From BJ22 sp031405895 (GTDB taxonomy: Bacteria > Planctomycetota > Planctomycetia > Pirellulales > Pirellulaceae): a stretch of 22,645 nucleotides of DNA. The position numbers and the translations under genes are program-made. The stretch is taken from contig JANOFL010000279.1 in the NCBI GenBank assembly GCA_031405895.1, forward strand, positions 1 to 22,645, given 5' to 3'. Below the pieces are notes generated by a model. That model had not been told where the DNA came from, did no database searches, and saw nothing but the letters and a program-made list of their open reading frames with translations. This document shows positions 7,738 through 14,369 of this stretch, one piece after another. The number at the start of each line of letters is the position of its first letter. Position 1 is the first letter of the stretch.

Positions 7738-7806
7738 CCCCCCTCCCCCGGCCCCTCCCCACCAAAAAGTTCCGGGAAGACCGGAACTTTTTGGGGTGGA
7801 GGGGGG
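7738..7806. terminator. Long hairpin between convergent genes; C/G-rich repeat copy b
   Basis: A 24-bp stem (7752-7775 with 7781-7804, two mismatches, 5-nt loop GAAGA) contains AAAAAGTTCCGG and its complement CCGGAACTTTTT. The region before it (7738-7760) is the reverse counterpart of the flank of the repeat at 6313-6326. It lies between the convergent HlyD-family and GH5 genes and would terminate transcription from either side, though no T run follows the stem. Terminator function is inferred from position and stem strength. Confidence 0.65.
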
Positions 7807-7828
7807 AAGATATGAGAATGAATCGCGT

Positions 7829-9382
7829 TCATCGCCCGAAGAGCGCCTCCCGCATTCCGGGTAGCGGCTCGTCGCGCGCGTCGTCCCAGTAGTCAAAGCT
7901 GGCTTTCCAGTCCCACAGGCACCAGCCGACGCCCTGCTTCAGGCACTCGCGGCGAACAACTTCGCAGTACTTCGCCCGGCTGGCCTGGTCGCCTTTGGTG
8001 TAGACACCGAACTCGCCAAGGTGCATCTGCCGGCCCCAGTGTTTTCCCCACTGTCCGGCCAAACGAATTTCGGCCGCAACCGCTTCGACCGAGCAGGGGT
8101 TTTCTTCGGCAGGAAAATCGTTGTAAGCCGTCAGCCAGTCGCGCTGCGCTCCGTCGGCGCTGGCCGGGATGTTGACGGGCCTGGCCGGTGGGCCGGGAAA
8201 AACCAGGTCGCGCAGGTCGCGGCAGCCGTCCGACCACTCCGCCCCCTGATGGGTGAACCAGTGCGGCGCATAGGTGTGGACCGTCACAATGAGCCGGTCA
8301 TCATCGGGCAACCGAAGCCGCCCCAGTTCGCTGACCTGGTTGAAGTTGCCCGGCCCGACAAAGATCAGCCGTTGCGCGTCGATTTTCCGGATCAGCGGGA
8401 CAACCTTGGCGTAAAACCCGTTCATCTGTTCCGTGGTTGCTGCCCCACTTGGCTCATTGAGGATTTCGGCGACCACGGTTGACGGCCATTCGCGCAGCAT
8501 CGCCGCGAGCTGTCCCCAGATCGCCAGCAATTTTGCCTCCTCGCCGTCCGGATCGGCCATGAACTCGTGGTAGTGATGCACGTTGACGATCGCGGCCAGC
8601 CCGGCCTGCGTGGCCATGTCGACCTGCTCCAGCACGCGCTCCGCGAAGACCGGACTGATGCGATATTCCGGTGCCGGTCCGCAATAGTGCTGCCACCCAG
8701 CTGGAATCCGGACGTGATCAAAGCCCTCGGCCGCGATTTGGCGATAATCATCCGCTGTCGCGCTGTTATCGCCCCAGTCCTCGCCGGGCGGAACTTCAAG
8801 AAAGTTGGCGATGTTGACGCCGCGACGGAACTTCAGCACAAGGGGATAGTCGATGAACCGGTCTCGACGAACGCTGCTTCGCTCCCGCAGCGATTCCGGC
8901 ACGGTCGCCACCAGGCTGATCGTCACGCGTTCTCCCTCTTTGCATTCCAGCTGGCAGCTGATGCGCCGGTCGTGCCAGGCGGTGCCTGGCTGGAAGCCCG
9001 TAAGTTCTGCACCCTCGGCCTGCACTTGCCGCCATTCGATGGTGGCCTCGCGAAGAGATCCGTCCCGGCCGGACTCCCACGGACCGAGCAGGTCCAGCTG
9101 GACTGTCGTGTCTTCGGTGACGTGAAATCGCAACCGGTAGAGACTTTCGGCAAAGTCGACGACTGGAAACTGGATCGTGGCCGTGCGTTCCCGGTCGACT
9201 TCCGGGACCCAATCCATCCGCGTTACAGAACCGGCTGGTGGGATCAGCCGCGGCAACGCCAGCGCGCCCGTTTCGGCGGTCAGGTCGAGTCGCGCGTGTT
9301 GAGCAGCGACGACTTGAGCCTCGGCCGCACGACTCGTCAGGATAGAAACAAGAATGACTGCAAAAAGGATCGCGAGTCTCAT
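7829..9382 (-). CDS. Secreted glycoside hydrolase family 5 (cellulase-type) protein
   Basis: A 517-residue enzyme starting at the ATG at 9382 (alternative ATG at 9397). Further upstream in-frame sequence runs through a low-complexity repeat and is not likely coding. Residues 1-22 are a signal peptide (LAILFAVILVSILTSRAAEA). Residues about 30-185 form a beta-rich, possibly carbohydrate-binding region. The catalytic TIM barrel follows (about 186-517) with the GH5 landmarks RGVNIANFLE, DHVRIPAGW, VHHYHEF (His269/270), acid/base Glu310 in ILNEP, VHTYAPHWFTHQG, nucleophile Glu457 in HLGEFGVY, and WCLWDWKASF. GH5 enzymes hydrolyse beta-linked glucans, mannans and similar polysaccharides by a retaining mechanism; the exact substrate cannot be read from sequence. 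It has no obvious operon partner. Confidence 0.88.
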   Translation of the reverse strand: MRLAILFAVILVSILTSRAAEAQVVAAQHARLDLTAETGALALPRLIPPAGSVTRMDWVPEVDRERTATIQFPVVDFAESLYRLRFHVTEDTTVQLDLLGPWESGRDGSLREATIEWRQVQAEGAELTGFQPGTAWHDRRISCQLECKEGERVTISLVATVPESLRERSSVRRDRFIDYPLVLKFRRGVNIANFLEVPPGEDWGDNSATADDYRQIAAEGFDHVRIPAGWQHYCGPAPEYRISPVFAERVLEQVDMATQAGLAAIVNVHHYHEFMADPDGEEAKLLAIWGQLAAMLREWPSTVVAEILNEPSGAATTEQMNGFYAKVVPLIRKIDAQRLIFVGPGNFNQVSELGRLRLPDDDRLIVTVHTYAPHWFTHQGAEWSDGCRDLRDLVFPGPPARPVNIPASADGAQRDWLTAYNDFPAEENPCSVEAVAAEIRLAGQWGKHWGRQMHLGEFGVYTKGDQASRAKYCEVVRRECLKQGVGWCLWDWKASFDYWDDARDEPLPGMREALFGR

Positions 9383-9450
9383 TTTCAACCCACACATTGA
9401 TGGCAATTGACAGGCTTCGTCGCTTCCTGAAACTGCGAGAACAGGCCGAC

Positions 9451-9552
9451 TGCTTGCTCTTGTTCCTGCTCGTGCTCGTGCTCGCACTCCGACTCGACTC
9501 GAACGCGCGAGTACGAGCACGAGCGCCGTTTCACTGAGCACGAGTACGGGCA
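9451..9552. repeat. CTCGTG/CGAGCA low-complexity palindromic repeat tract
   Basis: A pyrimidine-purine alternating tract (GTGCTCGTGCTCGCACTC) is followed by its near complement (GAGTACGAGCACGAGCG). The arms 9473-9489 and 9509-9525 match at 15 of 17 positions across a 19-nt loop. A further unit, GAGCACGAGTACGG, lies at 9536-9549. The tract sits in the 247-bp gap between the GH5 gene and the HEAT/LecA-like gene. Open reading frames through it give LVLV/RARA low-complexity peptides and are not credible genes. Confidence 0.8.
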
Positions 9553-9629
9553 AGAAGGTATTGCCACCAACTTGCGCAACGTGAACGTCGATGGCCACAA
9601 GCAGGTCACCGCCTCACTGCGGGGGCTTG

Positions 9630-10754
9630 TTACTCGCCCGAAGTCACCACGACCTGGACCTTGTAATCGCCGTCCCACTGGTAGCCCTGCTGGCTGGCGT
9701 AGTTGTCCTGCATGGCGACGCCGAGCACCAGTTCGCCATCCGTCTGGGCAACGAACTCGCCTTCGTCGCCGATCCCGGACAGTTCGCCCGACTGGCCGAT
9801 ACGGGCAAGAAGCATGCCGCAATTGAAGCCCTGCCATTGTCCGTGGTTGGTGATGCCATCGGGGCCGGACGAGATATTGCCCCAGTTGGTCCAGTTGACG
9901 CTGCCACTGGCGCGAATTCTGATCCGGTCGCCCCGCCGGACCCGAAGGCCGGTCGAAACCGGCTTGGTCTGGAAGAAACTGGTTCCGGCGACGTCGAAGT
10001 TCCGGCGAACGACTGAAGCTTCGTTCAGCCATTCCCGGTCAACGCACTTGATGTCGGCCAGCCGGACCGCAAGCTGTCCGTAGCGGGTCGCGACCGCAAA
10101 CTGCTGTTCCTGGATCTGGCCAACGATCGTGAACTCGCCCGTGGTCAACGAGTCGTCAGCGACCAGCGCCGCTGCGGCAGGCTCACCAGAAGCACCGCTG
10201 TTGTCGAGATCGGCCTGCAGCTGCGTGACGAGGTTCTGCAGGTGTTTTTTTCGCTCGGCGCTGCCGCCGTCGCTGGTTTGCGACAGATAGCCGAGCAGGG
10301 GTGGGCCCCAGGCCAGCAGTTCGCCGAAGACCTGCTCGCGGGCCTTGAAATCGCGGTCGCCCAGTTTTTCGACGAGGCCTTCCAGCCGCGAGCGCAGGTC
10401 GGGAAGACTGTTCAGCCCCGGAGTCAGCCGGACAATGCTCGCGACCGGAACCTCCAGCACGCCAAAGCGGGTCGCCATGTGCAGGCTCGAGATATCGAGA
10501 TCGCCAATCACCGTGGTTCCATCCCAAAGCTGCAGGCGAACCTCCTGAGGACCGGGCTGGGCGGCGTAACCTGCGGAAGGCGGCGGTGCCGGGTCGGTCG
10601 CGGGAGGTGGCTCCTGCTCAGCTTCCTGTGCTGCGACAGAATCCACTTCCACGGCCAGGTCGCGGACTTCAACTTCCGCGTCCTGTGCAACGACCAACTG
10701 GCCGGCGAGCAGGCACAGGGTCCCTCCAAGGCAACTGGCAATCAGGCGGTTCAT
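9630..10754 (-). CDS. Secreted protein with HEAT-like segment and LecA/PA-IL-like C-terminal domain
   Basis: A 374-residue protein. Residues 1-24 are a signal peptide; 40-68 is a Glu/Pro/Ala-rich linker. Residues about 70-112 form a small beta unit (LWDGTTVIGDLDI...TRFGVLEVPVASIVRL) that is repeated at about 200-240 (LTTGEFTIVGQI...TRYGQLAVRLADIKCV). Between them is a HEAT-like segment (113-185) with LGDRDFKAREQVFGELLAWGP, a pattern common in planctomycete secreted proteins. Residues about 245-374 resemble the galactose-binding lectin LecA (PA-IL): GLRVRRGDRIRIRASGSVN, MLLARIG, FVAQTDGELVLGV. Lectin activity is not established. An AGGA-type ribosome site precedes the ATG. It is divergent from the M24 peptidase gene, 50 bp apart. 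Confidence 0.75.
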   Translation of the reverse strand: MNRLIASCLGGTLCLLAGQLVVAQDAEVEVRDLAVEVDSVAAQEAEQEPPPATDPAPPPSAGYAAQPGPQEVRLQLWDGTTVIGDLDISSLHMATRFGVLEVPVASIVRLTPGLNSLPDLRSRLEGLVEKLGDRDFKAREQVFGELLAWGPPLLGYLSQTSDGGSAERKKHLQNLVTQLQADLDNSGASGEPAAAALVADDSLTTGEFTIVGQIQEQQFAVATRYGQLAVRLADIKCVDREWLNEASVVRRNFDVAGTSFFQTKPVSTGLRVRRGDRIRIRASGSVNWTNWGNISSGPDGITNHGQWQGFNCGMLLARIGQSGELSGIGDEGEFVAQTDGELVLGVAMQDNYASQQGYQWDGDYKVQVVVTSGE

Positions 10755-10804
10755 TTCTGTTATCCTGCTTCAAACCTGGAAACTACAGCGGGAGATTTTC
10801 GCCC
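10755..10804. promoter_or_regulatory. Short divergent promoter region
   Basis: Only 50 bp separate the start codons of the LecA-like gene (minus) and the M24 peptidase gene (plus). Both promoters must overlap here or lie inside the opposite coding region. A GGAG ribosome site (10791-10794) stands 10 nt before the peptidase ATG. No clear -35/-10 pair was seen. Confidence 0.35.
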
Positions 10805-11992
10805 ATGTTTGACCTGAATGCGATCCAGCAGGCAATTCGCCAGTTCGGTTTTGATGGCTGGCTGTTGTTCGATTTTCGCGGATCAAACCTGCTCGCCCAG
10901 CGCGTGCTGCAAATGCCCGATGGCTTTCATGGCTCGCGGCGGTACTTCTACTTTATCCCTGCCCGGGGCGAACCGCAAAAGCTGGTTCACCGGATCGAGA
11001 CCGGCAGCCTCGATCACCTGCCGGGCCAACGACACATTTACCTGCGCTGGCAGGAGCTGGAAGCGGCATTGCAGGCCATTGTCGCTGGCAGCCGGCTGAT
11101 CGCGATGGAATATTCGCCGCGCAACGCGAATCCCTACGTCGCGCGGGTCGACGCGGGGATGGTCGAGCTGATTCGCAGCCTCGGCCCGGAGATCGGCTCG
11201 AGTGGCAACCTGATCCAGTACTTCGAAGCCCGCTGGTCGCCCGAACAGTGGCAGATGCATCTCGAGGCCGACCGTCTGAACCAGGCCGCTTTTGACCTGG
11301 CGTGGAAACTGATCGCCGATCACGCGCGGGCTGGGAAAACGCTCCGCGAAACCGGTGTCCAGGACTTTGTCATGGACTACTACCACAAGCACGGGATGAC
11401 GACTTACAGCGCGCCGATTGTTGGCGTCGGACCCCACAGCGGCGATCCGCACTACTCGCCGGAACGCGGTTCGGATGCCGAGATTCGCAAAGGCGACTTT
11501 GTCCTGCTCGACATGTGGGCCAAGCTCGACCGGCCTGGCGGGGTCTACAGCGACTTGACCAGGGTCGGCTTCGTCGGCGAGCAGGTCCCGGCCCAGTACG
11601 AAAAAATCTTCCAGATCGTGGCGGCCGCCCGCGACGCCGGAATCGCCTGCGCCCGGGATGCTTTTGCGGCGAAACGGCCGATTGAGGGCTGGGAAGTCGA
11701 CGACGCAACACGGGCCGTGATCGTCAACGCCGGCTACGGCGAGTACTTCATTCACCGCACCGGCCACAACATCGGCCAGGAAACCCATGGCAACGGAGCC
11801 CACATCGACAACCTCGAAACCCACGAAGACCGGCTCCTGATGCCGGCCACCTGTTTTTCCATCGAACCGGGCATCTACCTGCCCGAGTTTGGAGTCCGCA
11901 GCGAGATCAACGTCTTCATCACGCCCGAGGGCAAAGTGGAAGTGACGGGCGGGTTGCAGACCGAGGTTCTGCCTGTGCTGGCCAGGTACTGA
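10805..11992 (+). CDS. M24-family metallopeptidase (Xaa-Pro aminopeptidase-like)
   Basis: A 395-residue enzyme predicted to remove N-terminal residues ahead of proline, probably cytosolic because no signal peptide is present. The ATG at 10805 has a GGAG ribosome site 10 nt upstream, and the protein begins MFDLNAIQQAI, a usual start for the N-terminal creatinase-like domain (1-140). The open frame extends further upstream, but that part overlaps the divergent gene. The pita-bread catalytic domain carries all five metal ligands: Asp236 (FVLLDMW), Asp250 (GGVYSDLTR), His321 (HRTGHNIG), Glu354 (FSIEPGIYLP) and Glu367 (VRSEINV). The dinuclear site is therefore intact. The DUF2461 gene follows after 10 bp, probably in the same transcript. 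Confidence 0.92.
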   Translation: MFDLNAIQQAIRQFGFDGWLLFDFRGSNLLAQRVLQMPDGFHGSRRYFYFIPARGEPQKLVHRIETGSLDHLPGQRHIYLRWQELEAALQAIVAGSRLIAMEYSPRNANPYVARVDAGMVELIRSLGPEIGSSGNLIQYFEARWSPEQWQMHLEADRLNQAAFDLAWKLIADHARAGKTLRETGVQDFVMDYYHKHGMTTYSAPIVGVGPHSGDPHYSPERGSDAEIRKGDFVLLDMWAKLDRPGGVYSDLTRVGFVGEQVPAQYEKIFQIVAAARDAGIACARDAFAAKRPIEGWEVDDATRAVIVNAGYGEYFIHRTGHNIGQETHGNGAHIDNLETHEDRLLMPATCFSIEPGIYLPEFGVRSEINVFITPEGKVEVTGGLQTEVLPVLARY

Positions 11993-12002
11993 GCACCCGC
12001 AC

Positions 12003-12677
12003 ATGTTTACCAAAGACACGCTCCGTTTTCTGCAAGACCTCGCGGCCAACAACAACCGCGAGTGGTTCACCGTCAACAAGGCGCGCTATGTGCGTGAAGT
12101 CCAGCAGCCGGCCGTCGAGTTCATCCGGGTGATGAAGCCGGTGATTGGGCGGATCGCGCCCGTCCTTGTTGCCAGCGATTCAGCCGTGGGCGGATCGCTG
12201 ATGCGGGTTTATCGCGACACGCGATTCGCGAAGGACAAGACGCCCTACAAGACCAATGTCGGGATTCACTTCCGGCACGAGGCTGGAAAAGACGTCCACG
12301 CGCCGGGCTGGTACGTCCACCTCGCGCCGGACCAGTGTTTCGTTGGCGCCGGCGTCTGGCAGCCCGACGCCCCGGCGCTGGCAAAAATCCGGAACGCGAT
12401 CGCCCGTGACGGCAGGGCCTGGCAGAAGGTCCGCGATGATCGCAAGTTCCGTGAACACTTTGAACTCGGGGGTGAATCGCTACGGACCGCGCCGCGCGAT
12501 TTCCCCCGCGACCACCCGCTGATCGAAGACCTGAAGCGAAAGGATTTCATGGGTCTCGCGGCGCTGCGCAAGCCCGATGTCATCGGGCCTGGATTCGTGC
12601 GCCTTGCCCAGGACCGCCTGAAGGCGACCCGGCCACTGATGACGTTCCTGTGCCGGGCACTGGGGCTGCCGTGGTAG
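12003..12677 (+). CDS. DUF2461 domain-containing protein
   Basis: A 224-residue protein covering the full length of the DUF2461 (TIGR02453) family, whose biochemical function is unknown. Family landmarks are the opening FTKDTLRFLQDLAANNNREWF, the central SLMRVYRDTRFAKDKTPYKTN, GWYVHLAPDQCFVGAGVW, and the C-terminal LRKPDVIGPGFV. No signal peptide or membrane segment is seen, so it is cytosolic. It starts 10 bp after the M24 peptidase stop and is likely co-transcribed with it; nothing in the sequence shows a functional link. Confidence 0.9.
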   Translation: MFTKDTLRFLQDLAANNNREWFTVNKARYVREVQQPAVEFIRVMKPVIGRIAPVLVASDSAVGGSLMRVYRDTRFAKDKTPYKTNVGIHFRHEAGKDVHAPGWYVHLAPDQCFVGAGVWQPDAPALAKIRNAIARDGRAWQKVRDDRKFREHFELGGESLRTAPRDFPRDHPLIEDLKRKDFMGLAALRKPDVIGPGFVRLAQDRLKATRPLMTFLCRALGLPW

Positions 12678-12721
12678 ACCGGAAGGGGTCGGGAGTCGTT
12701 TTCGTCCACGCTGACAAAATG

Positions 12722-12800
12722 TGAGCCTGAGGCGCTAGCCGAAATCGTTGACTCAGCCATTGACTTACACCCAGGGGAATCGGCTAGCGCCTCAGGCTCA
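12722..12800. repeat. GCTAGC-type inverted-repeat element, copy 3
   Basis: Perfect 20-nt arms (12722-12741 and 12781-12800) identical to the 7638 copy enclose 39 nt. The enclosed sequence is homologous to that of copy 2 when reverse-complemented. It lies between the convergent DUF2461 and EEP-fold genes and may serve as a bidirectional terminator. The motif TTTTATCAGCCCA follows at 12814-12826, as it also follows copy 2 at 7718-7730. Confidence 0.93.
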
Positions 12801-12829
12801 CAAGCATTCACCGTTTTATCAGCCCACGC

Positions 12830-14038
12830 TCAAAACCCCGGCACTGTCGCGCTCGCAGTCTGCAGCCGCTGTTCCTGGATCGTGAATTCGGCCCAGACCG
12901 GAAGGTGGTCGGAAACGTCGAGGGCCTGCTCCTGGCTCAGGTTGTAAACCTGGGCCACGTCGAGGACACCCCGCCGGCCCGTGCATTCGGCCGTTGAATA
13001 CTGGTCGATCACAAGGTTGTCGTAGTTGCGGTCCTTGCGGGTGTTAGTCGGCCACTGGTCGGGGATCAGGGCGACCTGGGCTGGCTGAAGCTGATAGCCC
13101 GAAAGCACTTCCGGCCAGGCGTTGAAGTCGCCCAGCAGAATAAAGTCGTCTTCGCCGGCGTGATTCTGGCGAACCGCGGGCATGAACGCGGCTAACGCCG
13201 TCAGCTCTTCGCGGACGACATCCGGATCCGTATGCAGGTTAAGCAGCACGAAGCTGAAGGCCTGCTGGGCCGGCAGTTCACGGCACTGGAAGTGGGCGAC
13301 CAGCGGCGCGCGATGCATCTGGCCTTGCGGGTCGGGCACAACGTAGGGCTGCGAAAGGACCGAGATTTTGTTCGCGTCAAACAGGTAGACATATTGCTCC
13401 TGGCTGACCGTGTAGCCCTGGCGCGGACCGACGATGTACTGGTAATTGTGCCCGCGGGCGTTGATCTGTTCGACAAACCAGGGAATCAGTCCCTGCTCGG
13501 TTGAACGCAACTCCTGAATCGCAAGCAGATCGAAGCGTCCCGCGATGTCCACAAGGATGCCGGCGATGTCGGGGCTGGATAGTTTCGCGCGGCCCAGCAC
13601 CTGGATATTGAACGATCCGATCAGCAGTGTTGGATGGACGGGGGCTGCACTGGAAGCAGGGTTGGCGGGAACCGCCGGCTGGTTCCAGCCGCTGCCAACG
13701 GGCTGGGTCGCCGGATTCTGTTGAGGCCAGCCGGTCCACGCTTGTTGGGGCGCGTTGGCAAGCGGTTGGACAGGTTGTAAATTCTGACCTGACGGATAGC
13801 CGTAGCCCGTCTGGGCCGGTTGTCCCTGATTCCAGGCTCCCTGAACGCCTCCAGCCTGGTTTGGCTGGCCGCCGGTCAACAGGGGCTCCAGTTGCCCGAC
13901 CGCCTGGGGCAGATTCTGCAACGCGTTCGATCCCGCCTGCACGAGGGCCAGTTGTTGCTGCAGATTGCAGCCGAGCGGCGCGAGAATGCTGCTCAGAACC
14001 AGCGCCATTCCGGCGTATGCCAGCCTGTTCTTGGCCAT
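12830..14038 (-). CDS. Secreted or lipid-anchored endonuclease/exonuclease/phosphatase-fold protein
   Basis: A 402-residue protein. The ATG at 14038 is chosen because AAGGAGG (14046-14052) stands 7 nt upstream; an earlier in-frame ATG at 14068 has no such site. A hydrophobic N-terminus (GMALVLSSILAPLGC, Cys24) suggests a lipoprotein, though the lipobox is imperfect (Pro at -3). Residues 25-134 are Gln/Pro/Gly-rich. The DNase I-like (EEP) domain (137-390) has the catalytic landmarks GSFNIQ (Asn144), AIQELRS (Glu176), NLHTDP (His269), LLGDFNAWPE (Asp304/Asn306), DNLVID (Asp340) and VSDHLPVWAEF (Asp377/His378). The complete set suggests an active metal-dependent phosphodiesterase or nuclease acting outside the cytoplasm; the substrate is unknown. 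Confidence 0.87.
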   Translation of the reverse strand: MAKNRLAYAGMALVLSSILAPLGCNLQQQLALVQAGSNALQNLPQAVGQLEPLLTGGQPNQAGGVQGAWNQGQPAQTGYGYPSGQNLQPVQPLANAPQQAWTGWPQQNPATQPVGSGWNQPAVPANPASSAAPVHPTLLIGSFNIQVLGRAKLSSPDIAGILVDIAGRFDLLAIQELRSTEQGLIPWFVEQINARGHNYQYIVGPRQGYTVSQEQYVYLFDANKISVLSQPYVVPDPQGQMHRAPLVAHFQCRELPAQQAFSFVLLNLHTDPDVVREELTALAAFMPAVRQNHAGEDDFILLGDFNAWPEVLSGYQLQPAQVALIPDQWPTNTRKDRNYDNLVIDQYSTAECTGRRGVLDVAQVYNLSQEQALDVSDHLPVWAEFTIQEQRLQTASATVPGF

Positions 14039-14220
14039 CGATCCGCCTCCTTGCGGAACTGGTGCCACCGGCCCGTTCGCTCATGGAGCAAACAGGTCAT
14101 TCCTGGCCGCGCCGTCCCTGCGCGATCCAGCGAATCCGGAGAATTGGGGCGGGAAGAGTAGAAGAAACAGCCTGGCGGAGCCAGCCGGGATTCGGGGAAG
14201 CTGCGCGCTGCTCTCAATGG

Positions 14221-14253
14221 TTACCAGCACGCAGCGCAAGCAAGTGATCTTTC
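14221..14253. repeat. 33-nt repeat, direct copy 1
   Basis: The unit runs from TTACCAGCACGCAGCGCAAG through CAAGTGATCTTTC. It is identical, base for base, to 14264-14296, giving a 43-nt period with a 10-nt spacer. It lies upstream of the EEP gene and downstream of the radical SAM gene. Confidence 0.93.
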
Positions 14254-14263
14254 GTCCGGATCA

Positions 14264-14296
14264 TTACCAGCACGCAGCGCAAGCAAGTGATCTTTC
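14264..14296. repeat. 33-nt repeat, direct copy 2
   Basis: Identical to 14221-14253. Together with the inverted copy at 14343-14369 it could form a stem of about 27 bp with a loop of about 47 nt just beyond the stop codon of the radical SAM gene, which would also fit a terminator role. Confidence 0.93.
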
Positions 14297-14342
14297 CGCC
14301 AGGGTTAACTGCCGTGGAGTCTTTGCGGCGTCGCCAAAAAGA

Positions 14343-14369
14343 AGATCACTTGCTTGCGCTGTGTGCTGG
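14343..14369. repeat. 33-nt repeat, inverted partial copy within a coding end
   Basis: AGATCACTTGCTTGCGCTG and following bases match the reverse complement of the direct copies over 27 nt with one mismatch. It includes the stop codon (14346-14348) and encodes roughly the last seven residues of the radical SAM protein. Confidence 0.9.

Larger units (their letters stand above)
14039..14345. other. Intergenic region, 307 bp, with ribosome site and repeats
   Basis: The right edge of the EEP gene is served by a strong ribosome site AAGGAGG (14046-14052, minus). The region from about 14221 holds two direct copies of a 33-nt repeat and runs into an inverted copy at the end of the radical SAM gene. 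No additional gene was recognised between 14053 and 14220. Confidence 0.5.

Noticed and set aside
9383..9598. N-terminal extension of the GH5 gene through the low-complexity tract
   Set aside because: The extension would read repeat-derived LVLV/RARA sequence ahead of a clear signal peptide starting at 9382.
10883..12079. 398-residue minus-strand open frame opposite the M24 peptidase
   Set aside because: The opposite strand encodes all M24 metal ligands; this frame has no coherent domain.
14221..14296. CRISPR-like direct repeats
   Set aside because: Only two direct copies with a 10-nt spacer, plus an inverted one; no array, no typical spacer length and no cas genes.
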